Shown here piece by piece: positions 1 to 4,815 of a stretch of DNA of 6,404 bases. Positions within the stretch are counted from its first letter, which is position 1. The number at the start of each line of letters is the position of its first letter. The notes under the pieces were generated by a model. It ran no database searches. It was not told where the DNA came from and saw only the letters and a list, made by a program, of their open reading frames with translations. Location of the stretch: contig RFUD01000144.1 in the NCBI GenBank assembly GCA_009923125.1, forward strand, positions 1 to 6,404, read 5' to 3'. A program made the translations under genes and the position numbers. The DNA is from Planctomycetia bacterium. GTDB lineage: Bacteria > Planctomycetota > Planctomycetia > Pirellulales > UBA1268.

Positions 1-170
1 GCGGCGAGCGCCTGGGCCGTGGCCCGCCGTTTCATCACCTTCGGCTTGTCGTTGGCCGACGGGGCGGGCGCCGCATCGTCGTCGGGACTGTCGGCCGGCG
101 GACCGGCAGGGGGGGTTTTTCGAGCCGGTTTCGACCGCGGCGGCTGTTTTTGACGGGTCTTGGTGGGCAT
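1..170 (-). CDS. Unrecognised Lys/Pro-rich protein, N-terminal part (cut by window edge)
   Basis: An open frame on the minus strand starts at an ATG (170-168) and runs off the left edge after 56 codons. The visible part is low-complexity. It opens MPTKTRQKQPPRSKPARK, continues with proline and alanine and an acidic PDDDAAPAPS patch, and then KVMKRRATAQALAA, where a folded domain may begin. Such basic, disordered tails occur on many planctomycete nucleic-acid-binding and cytoplasmic proteins, but no family can be named from this fragment. No Shine-Dalgarno precedes the ATG. An internal ATG at 35-33 has only an AAGG two bases upstream, which is too close, so the first ATG is preferred. It is divergent from the secreted-protein pair at 402. 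The opposite-strand readings are arginine-rich and look non-coding. Confidence 0.5.
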   Translation of the reverse strand, partial: MPTKTRQKQPPRSKPARKTPPAGPPADSPDDDAAPAPSANDKPKVMKRRATAQALA

Positions 171-247
171 GCCGAAAACTGTGACAACGCGAAGCCCCCG
201 TGGCAAGAGGGGCAAGAGATAACGGTTGCAGGGGCTCTGCCGGCGGC

Positions 248-260
248 GCGAGAGTCTCGC
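248..260. repeat. 13-base dyad, possible operator
   Basis: Arms GCGAGA and TCTCGC flank a single central G at 254. The one-base centre is too short for an RNA hairpin loop, so if the dyad means anything it is more likely a dimeric DNA-binding site. It sits in the divergent spacer, 142 bases before the GTG at 402. Short dyads arise often by chance in GC-rich DNA. Confidence 0.25.
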
Positions 261-388
261 GGAGCCGACCGGCCGCGCGGTGGACCTTGCCTGCTGGGCA
301 GGGACGTCAGAGGCGGCGCGGCTGGAGTCATTCGGTCAATCGTTGCCTGCCGAACAACTGCGTGGGTGCGGGGGTCGCCATCCGGTGC

Positions 389-394
389 AGGAGG
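389..394 (+). promoter_or_regulatory. Ribosome-binding site AGGAGG setting a GTG start
   Basis: A perfect AGGAGG lies 7 bases before the GTG at 402-404. It fixes the start of the small secreted protein at 402 and rejects the in-frame extension back to 150. Confidence 0.85.
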
Positions 395-401
395 TCTTCC
401 A

Positions 402-734
402 GTGACGCGATCGAGCATGCTGACAGTGGCGGCCGGCCTGATCATGGCCGTGGCGAACGTGGCGGAGGCGACGCCGATCAACGGGGGCGTCGATGCTCCG
501 ACCCCCGACGTGTTCTACAACTTTTACGTGCCGCCGGTGCCGGCCGGAGCCGCCCCGGGCTTCGGTGCCCAACTCTACGTGGCGCCACGGCCGGTCCCGC
601 CGCGCGTGGGCCACACGTGGTACACCTACCCGCCCTTCATGCCCCATGAGTTTCTCTACAAGCATCGCCGCCATTACGTCCGGCCGGCGGGCGCGATGGG
701 CATGCGGACCGACGTGCACGGCTACTGGTGGTGA
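402..734 (+). CDS. Small secreted protein of unknown function (110 aa)
   Basis: The 110-residue protein starts at a GTG behind a perfect AGGAGG. Residues 1-23 form a typical Sec signal peptide: Arg3, hydrophobic core LTVAAGLIMAVANV, predicted cleavage after AEA at 21-23. The mature part is about 87 residues, rich in Pro, Tyr, Trp and His. It includes FYNFYVPPVP (39-48), GAQLYVAPRPVPP (55-67) and a basic aromatic stretch GHTWYTYPPFMPHEFLYKHRRHYVRP (about 70-95), ending in GYWW. No enzyme motif is visible. The pattern suggests an exported wall-, envelope- or matrix-associated protein rather than a catalyst (inference). It ends 14 bases before the Cys/His-rich secreted protein at 749, so the two are almost certainly cotranscribed. 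I recall similar paired secreted proteins in planctomycetes but cannot confirm that here. Confidence 0.85.
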   Translation: MTRSSMLTVAAGLIMAVANVAEATPINGGVDAPTPDVFYNFYVPPVPAGAAPGFGAQLYVAPRPVPPRVGHTWYTYPPFMPHEFLYKHRRHYVRPAGAMGMRTDVHGYWW

Positions 735-736
735 TC

Positions 737-742
737 GAGGAG
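737..742 (+). promoter_or_regulatory. Ribosome-binding site GAGGAG setting the ATG at 749
   Basis: GAGGAG lies 6 bases before the ATG at 749-751 and just after the TGA (732-734) of the preceding gene. It selects 749 over the in-frame GTG/ATG at 728, which would overlap the upstream gene and has no such signal. Confidence 0.8.
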
Positions 743-748
743 CAATCG

Positions 749-1282
749 ATGAAGCGGTACGAGGGCGGACGGAAGCGTTTCATGGCCGGTGTCGTGGCCT
801 TCACCGGCTGCCTGGCGATGGTGTTCGCCGCGCACGCGCGGGCTGGCGGCCATCATCGTCACCACCACCATTGCCACGGGTGCACGGAGTGTGAAGCCTG
901 CGGGCATCACTGCTGCCGTGACGGGCTCTGTGGCCACTGCGGCCACTGTGGTCACGGGCATCACTGCCTCAAGCACGACACGATCGAGAAGCGGTATTTC
1001 CTCCGCGCCCAGGGGAAGAGTTGGCACAGTGTGTGGTACGACCCGTCGATCGGCCGGCCCATGGCCCTCGTCGTGCCCCCCACGGCGGAATTCACGAGCG
1101 AGTACGCGTGGGGTGTGCCGAGTTCGCGTGTGATGCCGATCTACCACCAGTTCCGTCGGCCGTATCCCGGCCCGGGCGCCGTTCCCGGCTCCGGCGGCGC
1201 CATGCTGCCGACGCCGAACCAGCCGAGCGACACCGTGCAATTCGGCGTCCACCCCGTCCGCGGCCCGTGGGGCGCGTACTGA
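749..1282 (+). CDS. Secreted Cys/His-rich protein, putative metal binder (177 aa)
   Basis: A 177-residue exported protein. Residues 1-32 are a long signal peptide: a basic n-region with KR and RKR, a hydrophobic stretch GVVAFTGCLAMVFAA, and likely cleavage after AHARA. Cys21 follows FTG, but the -3 position is Phe, so a lipoprotein box is unlikely. Residues 33-76 form a cluster of 10 Cys and 15 His, with HHRHHHHCHGC, successive CxxC steps (C42, C45, C48, C51), C55-C56 and CGHCGHCGHG (61-70). This is a plausible site for Zn, Cu or Ni, though the metal is inference. The C-terminal 100 residues (FLRAQGKSWHSVWYDP, then a Pro/Gly-rich tail) match no fold I recognise. It is the second gene of a pair with the secreted protein at 402. 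The short gap between them implies one transcript, ending at the hairpins beyond 1290. Confidence 0.85.
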   Translation: MKRYEGGRKRFMAGVVAFTGCLAMVFAAHARAGGHHRHHHHCHGCTECEACGHHCCRDGLCGHCGHCGHGHHCLKHDTIEKRYFLRAQGKSWHSVWYDPSIGRPMALVVPPTAEFTSEYAWGVPSSRVMPIYHQFRRPYPGPGAVPGSGGAMLPTPNQPSDTVQFGVHPVRGPWGAY

Positions 1283-1290
1283 TCCCTCGC

Positions 1291-1320
1291 GCGAAACATC
1301 GGCATCCTGCCGATTTTCGC
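1291..1320 (+). terminator. Hairpin 1, likely terminator of the secreted-protein pair
   Basis: This stem of 12 base pairs starts 8 bases after the stop at 1282. Arms GCGAAA-(c)-ATCGGC and GCCGATTTTCGC enclose the loop ATCCT, with one bulged C at 1297. There is no free T-run after the stem; the Ts lie inside the 3' arm. It is therefore either a non-canonical terminator or an RNA-stabilising end. The inner part is one copy of the CGGCATCCTGCCG unit. Confidence 0.5.
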
Positions 1321-1323
1321 TTG

Positions 1324-1361
1324 GGCAGGCGGAGGGAAAGCCGAGGTTTCCCTCGCCTGCC
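1324..1361. terminator. Hairpin 2, long stem between convergent genes
   Basis: The left arm GGCAGGCGGAGGGAAA (1324-1339) pairs with the right arm TTTCCCTCGCCTGCC (1347-1361): 15 base pairs with one bulged G, around the 7-base loop GCCGAGG. It can form from either strand. It lies between the plus-strand gene ending at 1282 and the minus-strand gene ending at 1428, the right place for a shared bidirectional terminator. No U-tract follows on either strand. Confidence 0.5.
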
Positions 1362-1365
1362 GAAA

Positions 1366-1386
1366 GGCTCGGCATCCAGCCGAGCC
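1366..1386. repeat. Hairpin 3, variant of the intergenic repeat
   Basis: A perfect 8-base-pair stem GGCTCGGC / GCCGAGCC encloses the loop ATCCA. The core CGGCATCCAGCCG differs by one base from the unit in hairpin 1. Its stem is extended by a different, compensating flank, so the fold is preserved although the sequence differs. Confidence 0.5.
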
Positions 1387-1427
1387 GGTGCGCAAAGTCA
1401 GCCATCGGCATCCTGCCGCCCCGGCGA

Positions 1428-2483
1428 CTACCCGTCGAGCCGCGCTCTGGCGAGTTTGGCCCAGGGGCTCGCCGGGGCGAGCGACAGAAACAGCCGCAGG
1501 TGCCGTTGCTCGTCGGCCCCACGCCCCAGGTCGCGCAGGACCCCCGCCATGTGCCAGTGGGCGTCGGCGTAGTCGGGCTGCTGCCGGACGACTCCCTCGA
1601 GCGCCGCGAGGGACAGTTCGAGCTCGCCGAGTTCCGCGAGCACGCAGCCCAGATTCGCCCGTGCCTCCAGGTGATCGGCGTCGAGTTCGATCGCGGCATA
1701 GTAGCGTTCGCGCGCGGCCGTCAGATCGCCGGACCGATAGAGCAGCTCGGCGAGCATGAAGGCGACGCGCGCGGTGGGCGGCGCGGCCTGCAGCGCCGCG
1801 CGGAGCGCCTCGGCCGCACCGGCATATTCTCCGGCGGCCTCGAGGTCGGCGGCGAGATCGAGAAGTTCACCGAGACAGTCGGGTCCGATCGCATCGTCGA
1901 GCGCGATGTCGATGGGCGTCGACGGGATCCCGTCCTCCGGGGCGTCGCATCGCCTGACGAGCGGCATCAGGATCTCCTCGTCCGCCGTCGCCAGATCGTC
2001 GGCGTAGAACCCGAGCTGCAGCTGACCACCCGCGCCCACGAGCCGATTGCCGCGGCGGATGCTCAAGCGCGTGCCGTCGGCCACGATCCGGCCGTCCGCG
2101 CGGGCCGCCTCGGCCGCGCCGCCGGGCGCGAGCCCGGCCAACTTGGCGTCGATTTCCCGCAGCGCCATGCCACCTGCAAGGAGCCGCGCCAGCCGGCGGC
2201 CGACGACGAGTTGCTGGAAGTCGAACCATTCCAGGGACCCGGCGCGGCGGGTCGGCTCGAGGAGCCCGCTGCGGCACCAGTGCCGAACCGCGGCGACGGG
2301 CACGCCGAGCACGTCCGCCATGATCGGCACGGTGTAGAGCCGGCGGACGCCGGCCGTGGTGCTGCCCGCCTCCGGATCGAACCCCGACGGCATGCGGCCC
2401 GCGCCACGGCCGCCGGCAACCGCGGCCTGCTCGGCCATCGGGCCGCGGGTTCTTGAACGGTCATCCGTGACCTTGCCGGGCAT
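1428..2483 (-). CDS. MerR-type HTH / TPR-repeat protein (351 aa)
   Basis: A 351-residue protein with an N-terminal disordered region (1-45), then a MerR-like winged helix-turn-helix at about 48-118. The helix-turn-helix reads YTVPIMADVLGVPVAAVRHW then CRSGLLEPTRR, followed by SLEWFDFQQLVVGRRLARLLAGGMALREIDAKL, which is the usual wing and second helical part of MerR. A linker containing a short beta-rich stretch (LQLGFYADDLATADEE) follows. TPR-type helical repeats occupy about 203-340, with AGEYAGAAEALRAAL, SGDLTAARERYYAAIELD, LGELELSLAALEGVV and LGRGADEQRHLRLFLSL. There is no recognisable effector Cys or ligand domain, so the TPRs probably mediate protein contacts; a regulator is the likeliest role, but the target is unknown. 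An AGGAG six bases upstream fixes the ATG start at 2483. It is the last gene of the minus-strand operon. Confidence 0.85.
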   Translation of the reverse strand: MPGKVTDDRSRTRGPMAEQAAVAGGRGAGRMPSGFDPEAGSTTAGVRRLYTVPIMADVLGVPVAAVRHWCRSGLLEPTRRAGSLEWFDFQQLVVGRRLARLLAGGMALREIDAKLAGLAPGGAAEAARADGRIVADGTRLSIRRGNRLVGAGGQLQLGFYADDLATADEEILMPLVRRCDAPEDGIPSTPIDIALDDAIGPDCLGELLDLAADLEAAGEYAGAAEALRAALQAAPPTARVAFMLAELLYRSGDLTAARERYYAAIELDADHLEARANLGCVLAELGELELSLAALEGVVRQQPDYADAHWHMAGVLRDLGRGADEQRHLRLFLSLAPASPWAKLARARLDG

Positions 2484-2489
2484 GAGCGT

Positions 2490-2494
2490 CTCCT
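2490..2494 (-). promoter_or_regulatory. Ribosome-binding site AGGAG for the HTH/TPR gene
   Basis: AGGAG on the minus strand lies six bases before the ATG at 2483-2481. It rejects the in-frame extension to 3035, which runs antiparallel-frame through the DUF429 gene. Confidence 0.8.
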
Positions 2495-2509
2495 GGATGG
2501 TCGCAGAAT

Positions 2510-3376
2510 CTACCCTGCGGGAACCGCCGCGATCCAGCCCTCGAGCGGATCGAGATCGCGCGGCAGACCGAACCGCGGCCGGGCGGCCGCGTGGGCCGCC
2601 TGGAGCGCACAGATCACGGCGTCGAGCAGATCGCCGGCCCCGTCGCCGACGATCCGTCGGCGCCATGCGGCGGAGAGGGAGAGCACGGGATCGAGCCCCG
2701 CCGCACCGCATTCCAGCGCGGCGAGGATCGCGGCCCGGTTGGCCGCACGGTCGCGCGTCTGCTTCGCGGGCGTGTCGCTCTTGTACGAACCCGACACCAC
2801 GCGCCGCGCCGTGAACGCCGGGTAGGCCTCGAGGGCGATCCGAGCGGCCCGCGTGCGGCGACTGGGCGGATGGCGATGGGCGGGGAACACGAGCCCTGCG
2901 GCGAGCATCCGCCCGATGCCCGCGTGCATCATCCAGGCGACGGGCGGGTTGGTCCACCGCATCGCGGGACTCGATCCGGCCGGCCTGTCGGCGCGGCGCC
3001 ACGCGAACTTGTCGCCCGCGGGCCGGGCGTCGCACCAGCGCTTGAAGACGCCCCGGAGCCGCACCCGCGGCAGGCCGCAGTAGAGCCGCACGAACACCGG
3101 CCAGTCGGTCGGCCAGCGTTCGTGCTCGATGAGCGGTCGCGGCTGGCCGAAGGGCAGGTCGAAGCCACCAATCCAGCCATCGACGCCGAGGGCTTCGTCC
3201 ACGAGGAACGTGGAAAAATCCTCGAGCGTGACGAGGCCGCGCACCTCCCCGAGCCGGTAGACGGGTGTTCCGCGAACCCGCGACAGCCTCCCCACAGCCG
3301 CGGTGATCGGCTTGCGAACGCAGGGGGCCGACGTGAAATCGACACCGAGCACGAGGGTCCCGGCCGGCCGGCTCAC
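2510..3376 (-). CDS. DUF429 family protein, predicted RNase H-fold nuclease (288 aa)
   Basis: A 288-residue protein recognised by the spaced signature of the DUF429 family, which is predicted to adopt an RNase H-like fold. The motifs are GVDFTSAP (11-18, Asp13), GFDLPFGQP (71-79, Asp73), EAYP (183-186) and DLLDAVICALQAA (249-261). The acidic residues are in the places expected for a metal-dependent nuclease site; activity itself is inference, and no substrate is established. The middle part is rich in Trp and Arg. The GTG at 3376 is chosen because its GTGA overlaps the TGA of the isocitrate dehydrogenase gene (3373-3375), a usual translational-coupling arrangement, and the protein then begins just before its first motif. 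Only a weak GAGG precedes it. The next gene starts 26 bases past its stop. Confidence 0.8.
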   Translation of the reverse strand: MSRPAGTLVLGVDFTSAPCVRKPITAAVGRLSRVRGTPVYRLGEVRGLVTLEDFSTFLVDEALGVDGWIGGFDLPFGQPRPLIEHERWPTDWPVFVRLYCGLPRVRLRGVFKRWCDARPAGDKFAWRRADRPAGSSPAMRWTNPPVAWMMHAGIGRMLAAGLVFPAHRHPPSRRTRAARIALEAYPAFTARRVVSGSYKSDTPAKQTRDRAANRAAILAALECGAAGLDPVLSLSAAWRRRIVGDGAGDLLDAVICALQAAHAAARPRFGLPRDLDPLEGWIAAVPAG

Positions 3377-4593
3377 GCCGCGGCCATCCTCGCCCGCAGG
3401 TTGGCGTCGATCGCCGCCAGGAACTCCTGCGTGGTGAGATGTGGCTGGCTCGGGCCGATGAGGATCGCGAGGTCCTTCGTCATCCTGCCGGACTCGACCG
3501 TCTCGATGCACACCTGCTCGAGCGTGTCGGCGAACCGTGTCACGGCCGGAGTGCCGTCGAGTTTGCCGCGGTGGGCGAGGCCCCGCGTCCAGGCGAAGAT
3601 CGAGGCGATCGGGTTGGTGCTCGTCGGCCTGCCCTGCTGGTGCTGGCGATAGTGCCGCGTGACCGTGCCGTGCGCCGCCTCGGCCTCCACCGTCTTGCCG
3701 TCGGGCGTCATCAACACGCTGGTCATCAGGCCGAGCGAGCCGAACCCCTGGGCCACGATGTCGCTCTGCACGTCGCCGTCGTAGTTCTTGCAGGCCCAGA
3801 CGTATCCGCCCTCCCACTTCAGGGCGCTGGCCACCATGTCGTCGATCAACCGGTGTTCGTAGGTCAGCCCCTTCGCGGTGAACTCCGCCTTGAACTCGGC
3901 GTCGAACACCTCCTGGAAGATGTCCTTGAACCGTCCGTCATAGGCCTTGAGGATCGTATTCTTCGTCGACAGATAGACCGGATAACACCGCGCGAGCCCG
4001 TAGCGGAAGCTGGCCCGCGCGAAGTCACGGATCGAGTCGTCGAGGTTGTACATCGCCAGCGCCACGCCCGGCGACGGGAAGTCGTACACCTTGAGTTCGA
4101 TCGGCTTCGAGCCGTCGGCCGGCGCGAACGTGAGCGTGAGCGCGCCTGTGCCGGGAATCCGGACGTCGGTCGCCCGGTACTGGTCGCCGAAGGCGTGGCG
4201 GCCGACCACGATCGGCTTCGTCCAGCCCGGCACGAGTCGGGGAATGTTTCCGATGATGATCGGCTCGCGGAAGATCACGCCGCCCAGGATGTTGCGGATC
4301 GTGCCATTCGGGCTCTTCCACATCTGCTTGAGGCCGAACTCCTTCACCCGGGCCTCGTCCGGTGTGATGGTGGCGCACTTCACGCCCACGCCGCAGTCCC
4401 TGATCGCGTTCGCCGCATCGACCGTCACCTGATCGGCGGTGGCGTCGCGATTCTGGATCGAGAGGTCGAAGTACCGGATCTCGAGATCGAGGTAGGGCAG
4501 GATCAGCTGGTCCTTGATGAACTGCCAGATGATCCGCGTCATCTCGTCGCCATCGAGATCGACGACGGGCCCAGCCACCTTGATCCTGCCCAC
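3373..4593 (-). CDS. icd: Isocitrate dehydrogenase, NADP-dependent, eukaryotic-like type
   Basis: A 406-residue enzyme converting isocitrate to 2-oxoglutarate and CO2 with NADPH formation (EC 1.1.1.42), a cytosolic TCA-cycle step. It is close to the animal/fungal homodimeric IDH1/IDH2 type rather than the E. coli Icd type. It keeps VVDLDGDEMTRIIW (10-23), KCATITPDE (72-80), MWKSPNGTIRNILGG (91-105), GRHAFGDQYRATD (131-143), YLSTKNTILKAYDGRF (207-222), RLIDDMVA (248-255), NYDGDVQSD (270-278) and AEAAHGTVTRHY (304-315). The substrate residues Ser94, Arg100, Arg132 and Tyr139, the catalytic Lys211, the metal-binding Asp residues and the NADP-contacting His/Arg of the AHGTVTRH loop are all present. 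The start is the GTG behind a perfect AGGAGG; it lies 78 bases past the end of the presumed upstream minus-strand gene. Its stop overlaps the DUF429 start. Confidence 0.97.
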   Translation of the reverse strand: MGRIKVAGPVVDLDGDEMTRIIWQFIKDQLILPYLDLEIRYFDLSIQNRDATADQVTVDAANAIRDCGVGVKCATITPDEARVKEFGLKQMWKSPNGTIRNILGGVIFREPIIIGNIPRLVPGWTKPIVVGRHAFGDQYRATDVRIPGTGALTLTFAPADGSKPIELKVYDFPSPGVALAMYNLDDSIRDFARASFRYGLARCYPVYLSTKNTILKAYDGRFKDIFQEVFDAEFKAEFTAKGLTYEHRLIDDMVASALKWEGGYVWACKNYDGDVQSDIVAQGFGSLGLMTSVLMTPDGKTVEAEAAHGTVTRHYRQHQQGRPTSTNPIASIFAWTRGLAHRGKLDGTPAVTRFADTLEQVCIETVESGRMTKDLAILIGPSQPHLTTQEFLAAIDANLRARMAAA

Positions 4594-4598
4594 GGGTG

Positions 4599-4604
4599 CC
4601 TCCT
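4599..4604 (-). promoter_or_regulatory. Ribosome-binding site AGGAGG for icd
   Basis: AGGAGG on the minus strand is five bases before the GTG at 4593-4591. It sets the enzyme start at GRIKVAGPVV, matching the N-terminus of IDH1-type proteins, and rejects the extension to 4671. Confidence 0.85.
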
Positions 4605-4671
4605 GTGCGGGTCCGCGATTCCGGCCGCGGACGCCGGCGGCGAACCTACCGCGTCGGGGGCCGGCGGGCAA

Positions 4672-4800
4672 TCAGGTCGTGCTGTCGCCGGAGGCGAACT
4701 CGATCCGCCGCAGCCCCGACGCCGTCTCGGCGGCGGGCACGTCGCGGGTATCGGCGGCCGGCGGGGCCGGTTCGACGACCGGACCGAGCGGATCGTCACC
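4672..4800 (-). CDS. Probable C-terminal remnant of an unrecognised minus-strand protein
   Basis: A minus-strand frame ends at a TGA (4674-4672). Its last 42 codons read as an ordinary acidic, Pro/Ala-rich tail (DPLGPVVEPAPPAADTRD, then SGLRRIEFASGDSTT). In this frame 37 of 42 codons end in G or C, against 33 of 42 for the same codons read on the plus strand, where the product is arginine/glycine-rich. Both facts favour the minus strand, modestly. Upstream of about 4800 the frame stays open to 5442, but only as the antisense of the metallopeptidase, so the real 5' part seems missing. I cannot name the protein. It lies 78 bases before the icd start and could be the upstream member of that operon. 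Confidence 0.4.
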   Translation of the reverse strand, partial: GDDPLGPVVEPAPPAADTRDVPAAETASGLRRIEFASGDSTT

Positions 4801-4815
4801 AGCCGGGTGCCGGTG
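4800..4815. other. Suspected sequence junction (chimera or rearrangement)
   Basis: To the left, the minus-strand C-terminus (4672-4800) makes protein sense; to the right, the metallopeptidase on the plus strand makes protein sense from about 4813. Neither gene has its proper 5' end, and both break at the same place. G/C-ending codons drop from 37 of 42 on the left (minus frame) to 30 of 42 in the first 42 metallopeptidase codons from 4816. No repeat, transposase or integrase marks the site. The exact base cannot be fixed by reading. Confidence 0.45.

Larger units (their letters stand above)
171..401. promoter_or_regulatory. Divergent intergenic region, presumed promoters for both sides
   Basis: This 231-base spacer lies between the minus-strand gene starting at 170 and the plus-strand gene starting at 402, so promoters for both should be here. 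I could not pick out a convincing -35/-10 pair. It contains an 8-base direct repeat GGCAAGAG at 202-209 and 211-218 (9-base period) and a dyad GCGAGA-g-TCTCGC at 248-260. An open frame continues upstream of 402 to about 150, but its translation is arginine/glycine-rich and lacks a start signal, so it is treated as non-coding. Confidence 0.4.
1297..1418. repeat. Cluster of three CGGCATCC(T/A)GCCG palindromic units
   Basis: The 13-base unit CGGCATCCTGCCG occurs at 1300-1312 and 1406-1418, and with T to A at 1370-1382. The outer two copies share an exact 16-base match CATCGGCATCCTGCCG (1297-1312 and 1403-1418). Each unit is a CGGC/GCCG stem around a five-base ATCCT or ATCCA loop. Three copies in about 120 bases of non-coding DNA, none noticed elsewhere in the window, suggest a REP-like extragenic palindromic family. 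That it is dispersed in the genome is inference. Confidence 0.55.

Noticed and set aside
150..401. N-terminal extension of the 402 gene to 150
   Set aside because: The extension buries the signal peptide inside the protein and overlaps the divergent gene start, while AGGAGG lies just before 402.
749..1282. Lipoprotein reading of the Cys/His-rich protein through Cys21
   Set aside because: The box would be AFTGC with Phe at -3, and a good signal peptidase I site (AHARA) follows a longer hydrophobic stretch.
1141..1395. Small minus-strand open frame across the hairpin region
   Set aside because: It runs through palindromic repeats and the antisense of the Cys/His-rich gene and has no ribosome-binding site; its peptide reflects the repeats.
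1291..1418. CRISPR array
   Set aside because: The repeats are 13-16 bases with uneven spacing of about 70 and 36 bases, palindromic, and without cas genes or a leader.
2484..3035. N-terminal extension of the MerR/TPR gene to 3035
   Set aside because: It overlaps the DUF429 gene in another frame and reads as Arg/Ala/Gly-rich shadow. The AGGAG six bases before 2483 gives a proper start.
1500..3652. Long plus-strand open frames antisense to the MerR/TPR and DUF429 genes
   Set aside because: Their translations are Arg/Gly/Ala-rich with no motif, whereas the minus strand gives recognisable domains and start signals.
3377..3817. N-terminal extension of the DUF429 gene into icd
   Set aside because: This is a frame shadow of the icd C-terminus; the GTG overlapping the icd stop places the first family motif near the N-terminus as expected.
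4800..4815. Insertion sequence or integrase-mediated insertion at the junction
   Set aside because: I see no terminal inverted repeats, target duplication or transposase/integrase coding sequence in the window.
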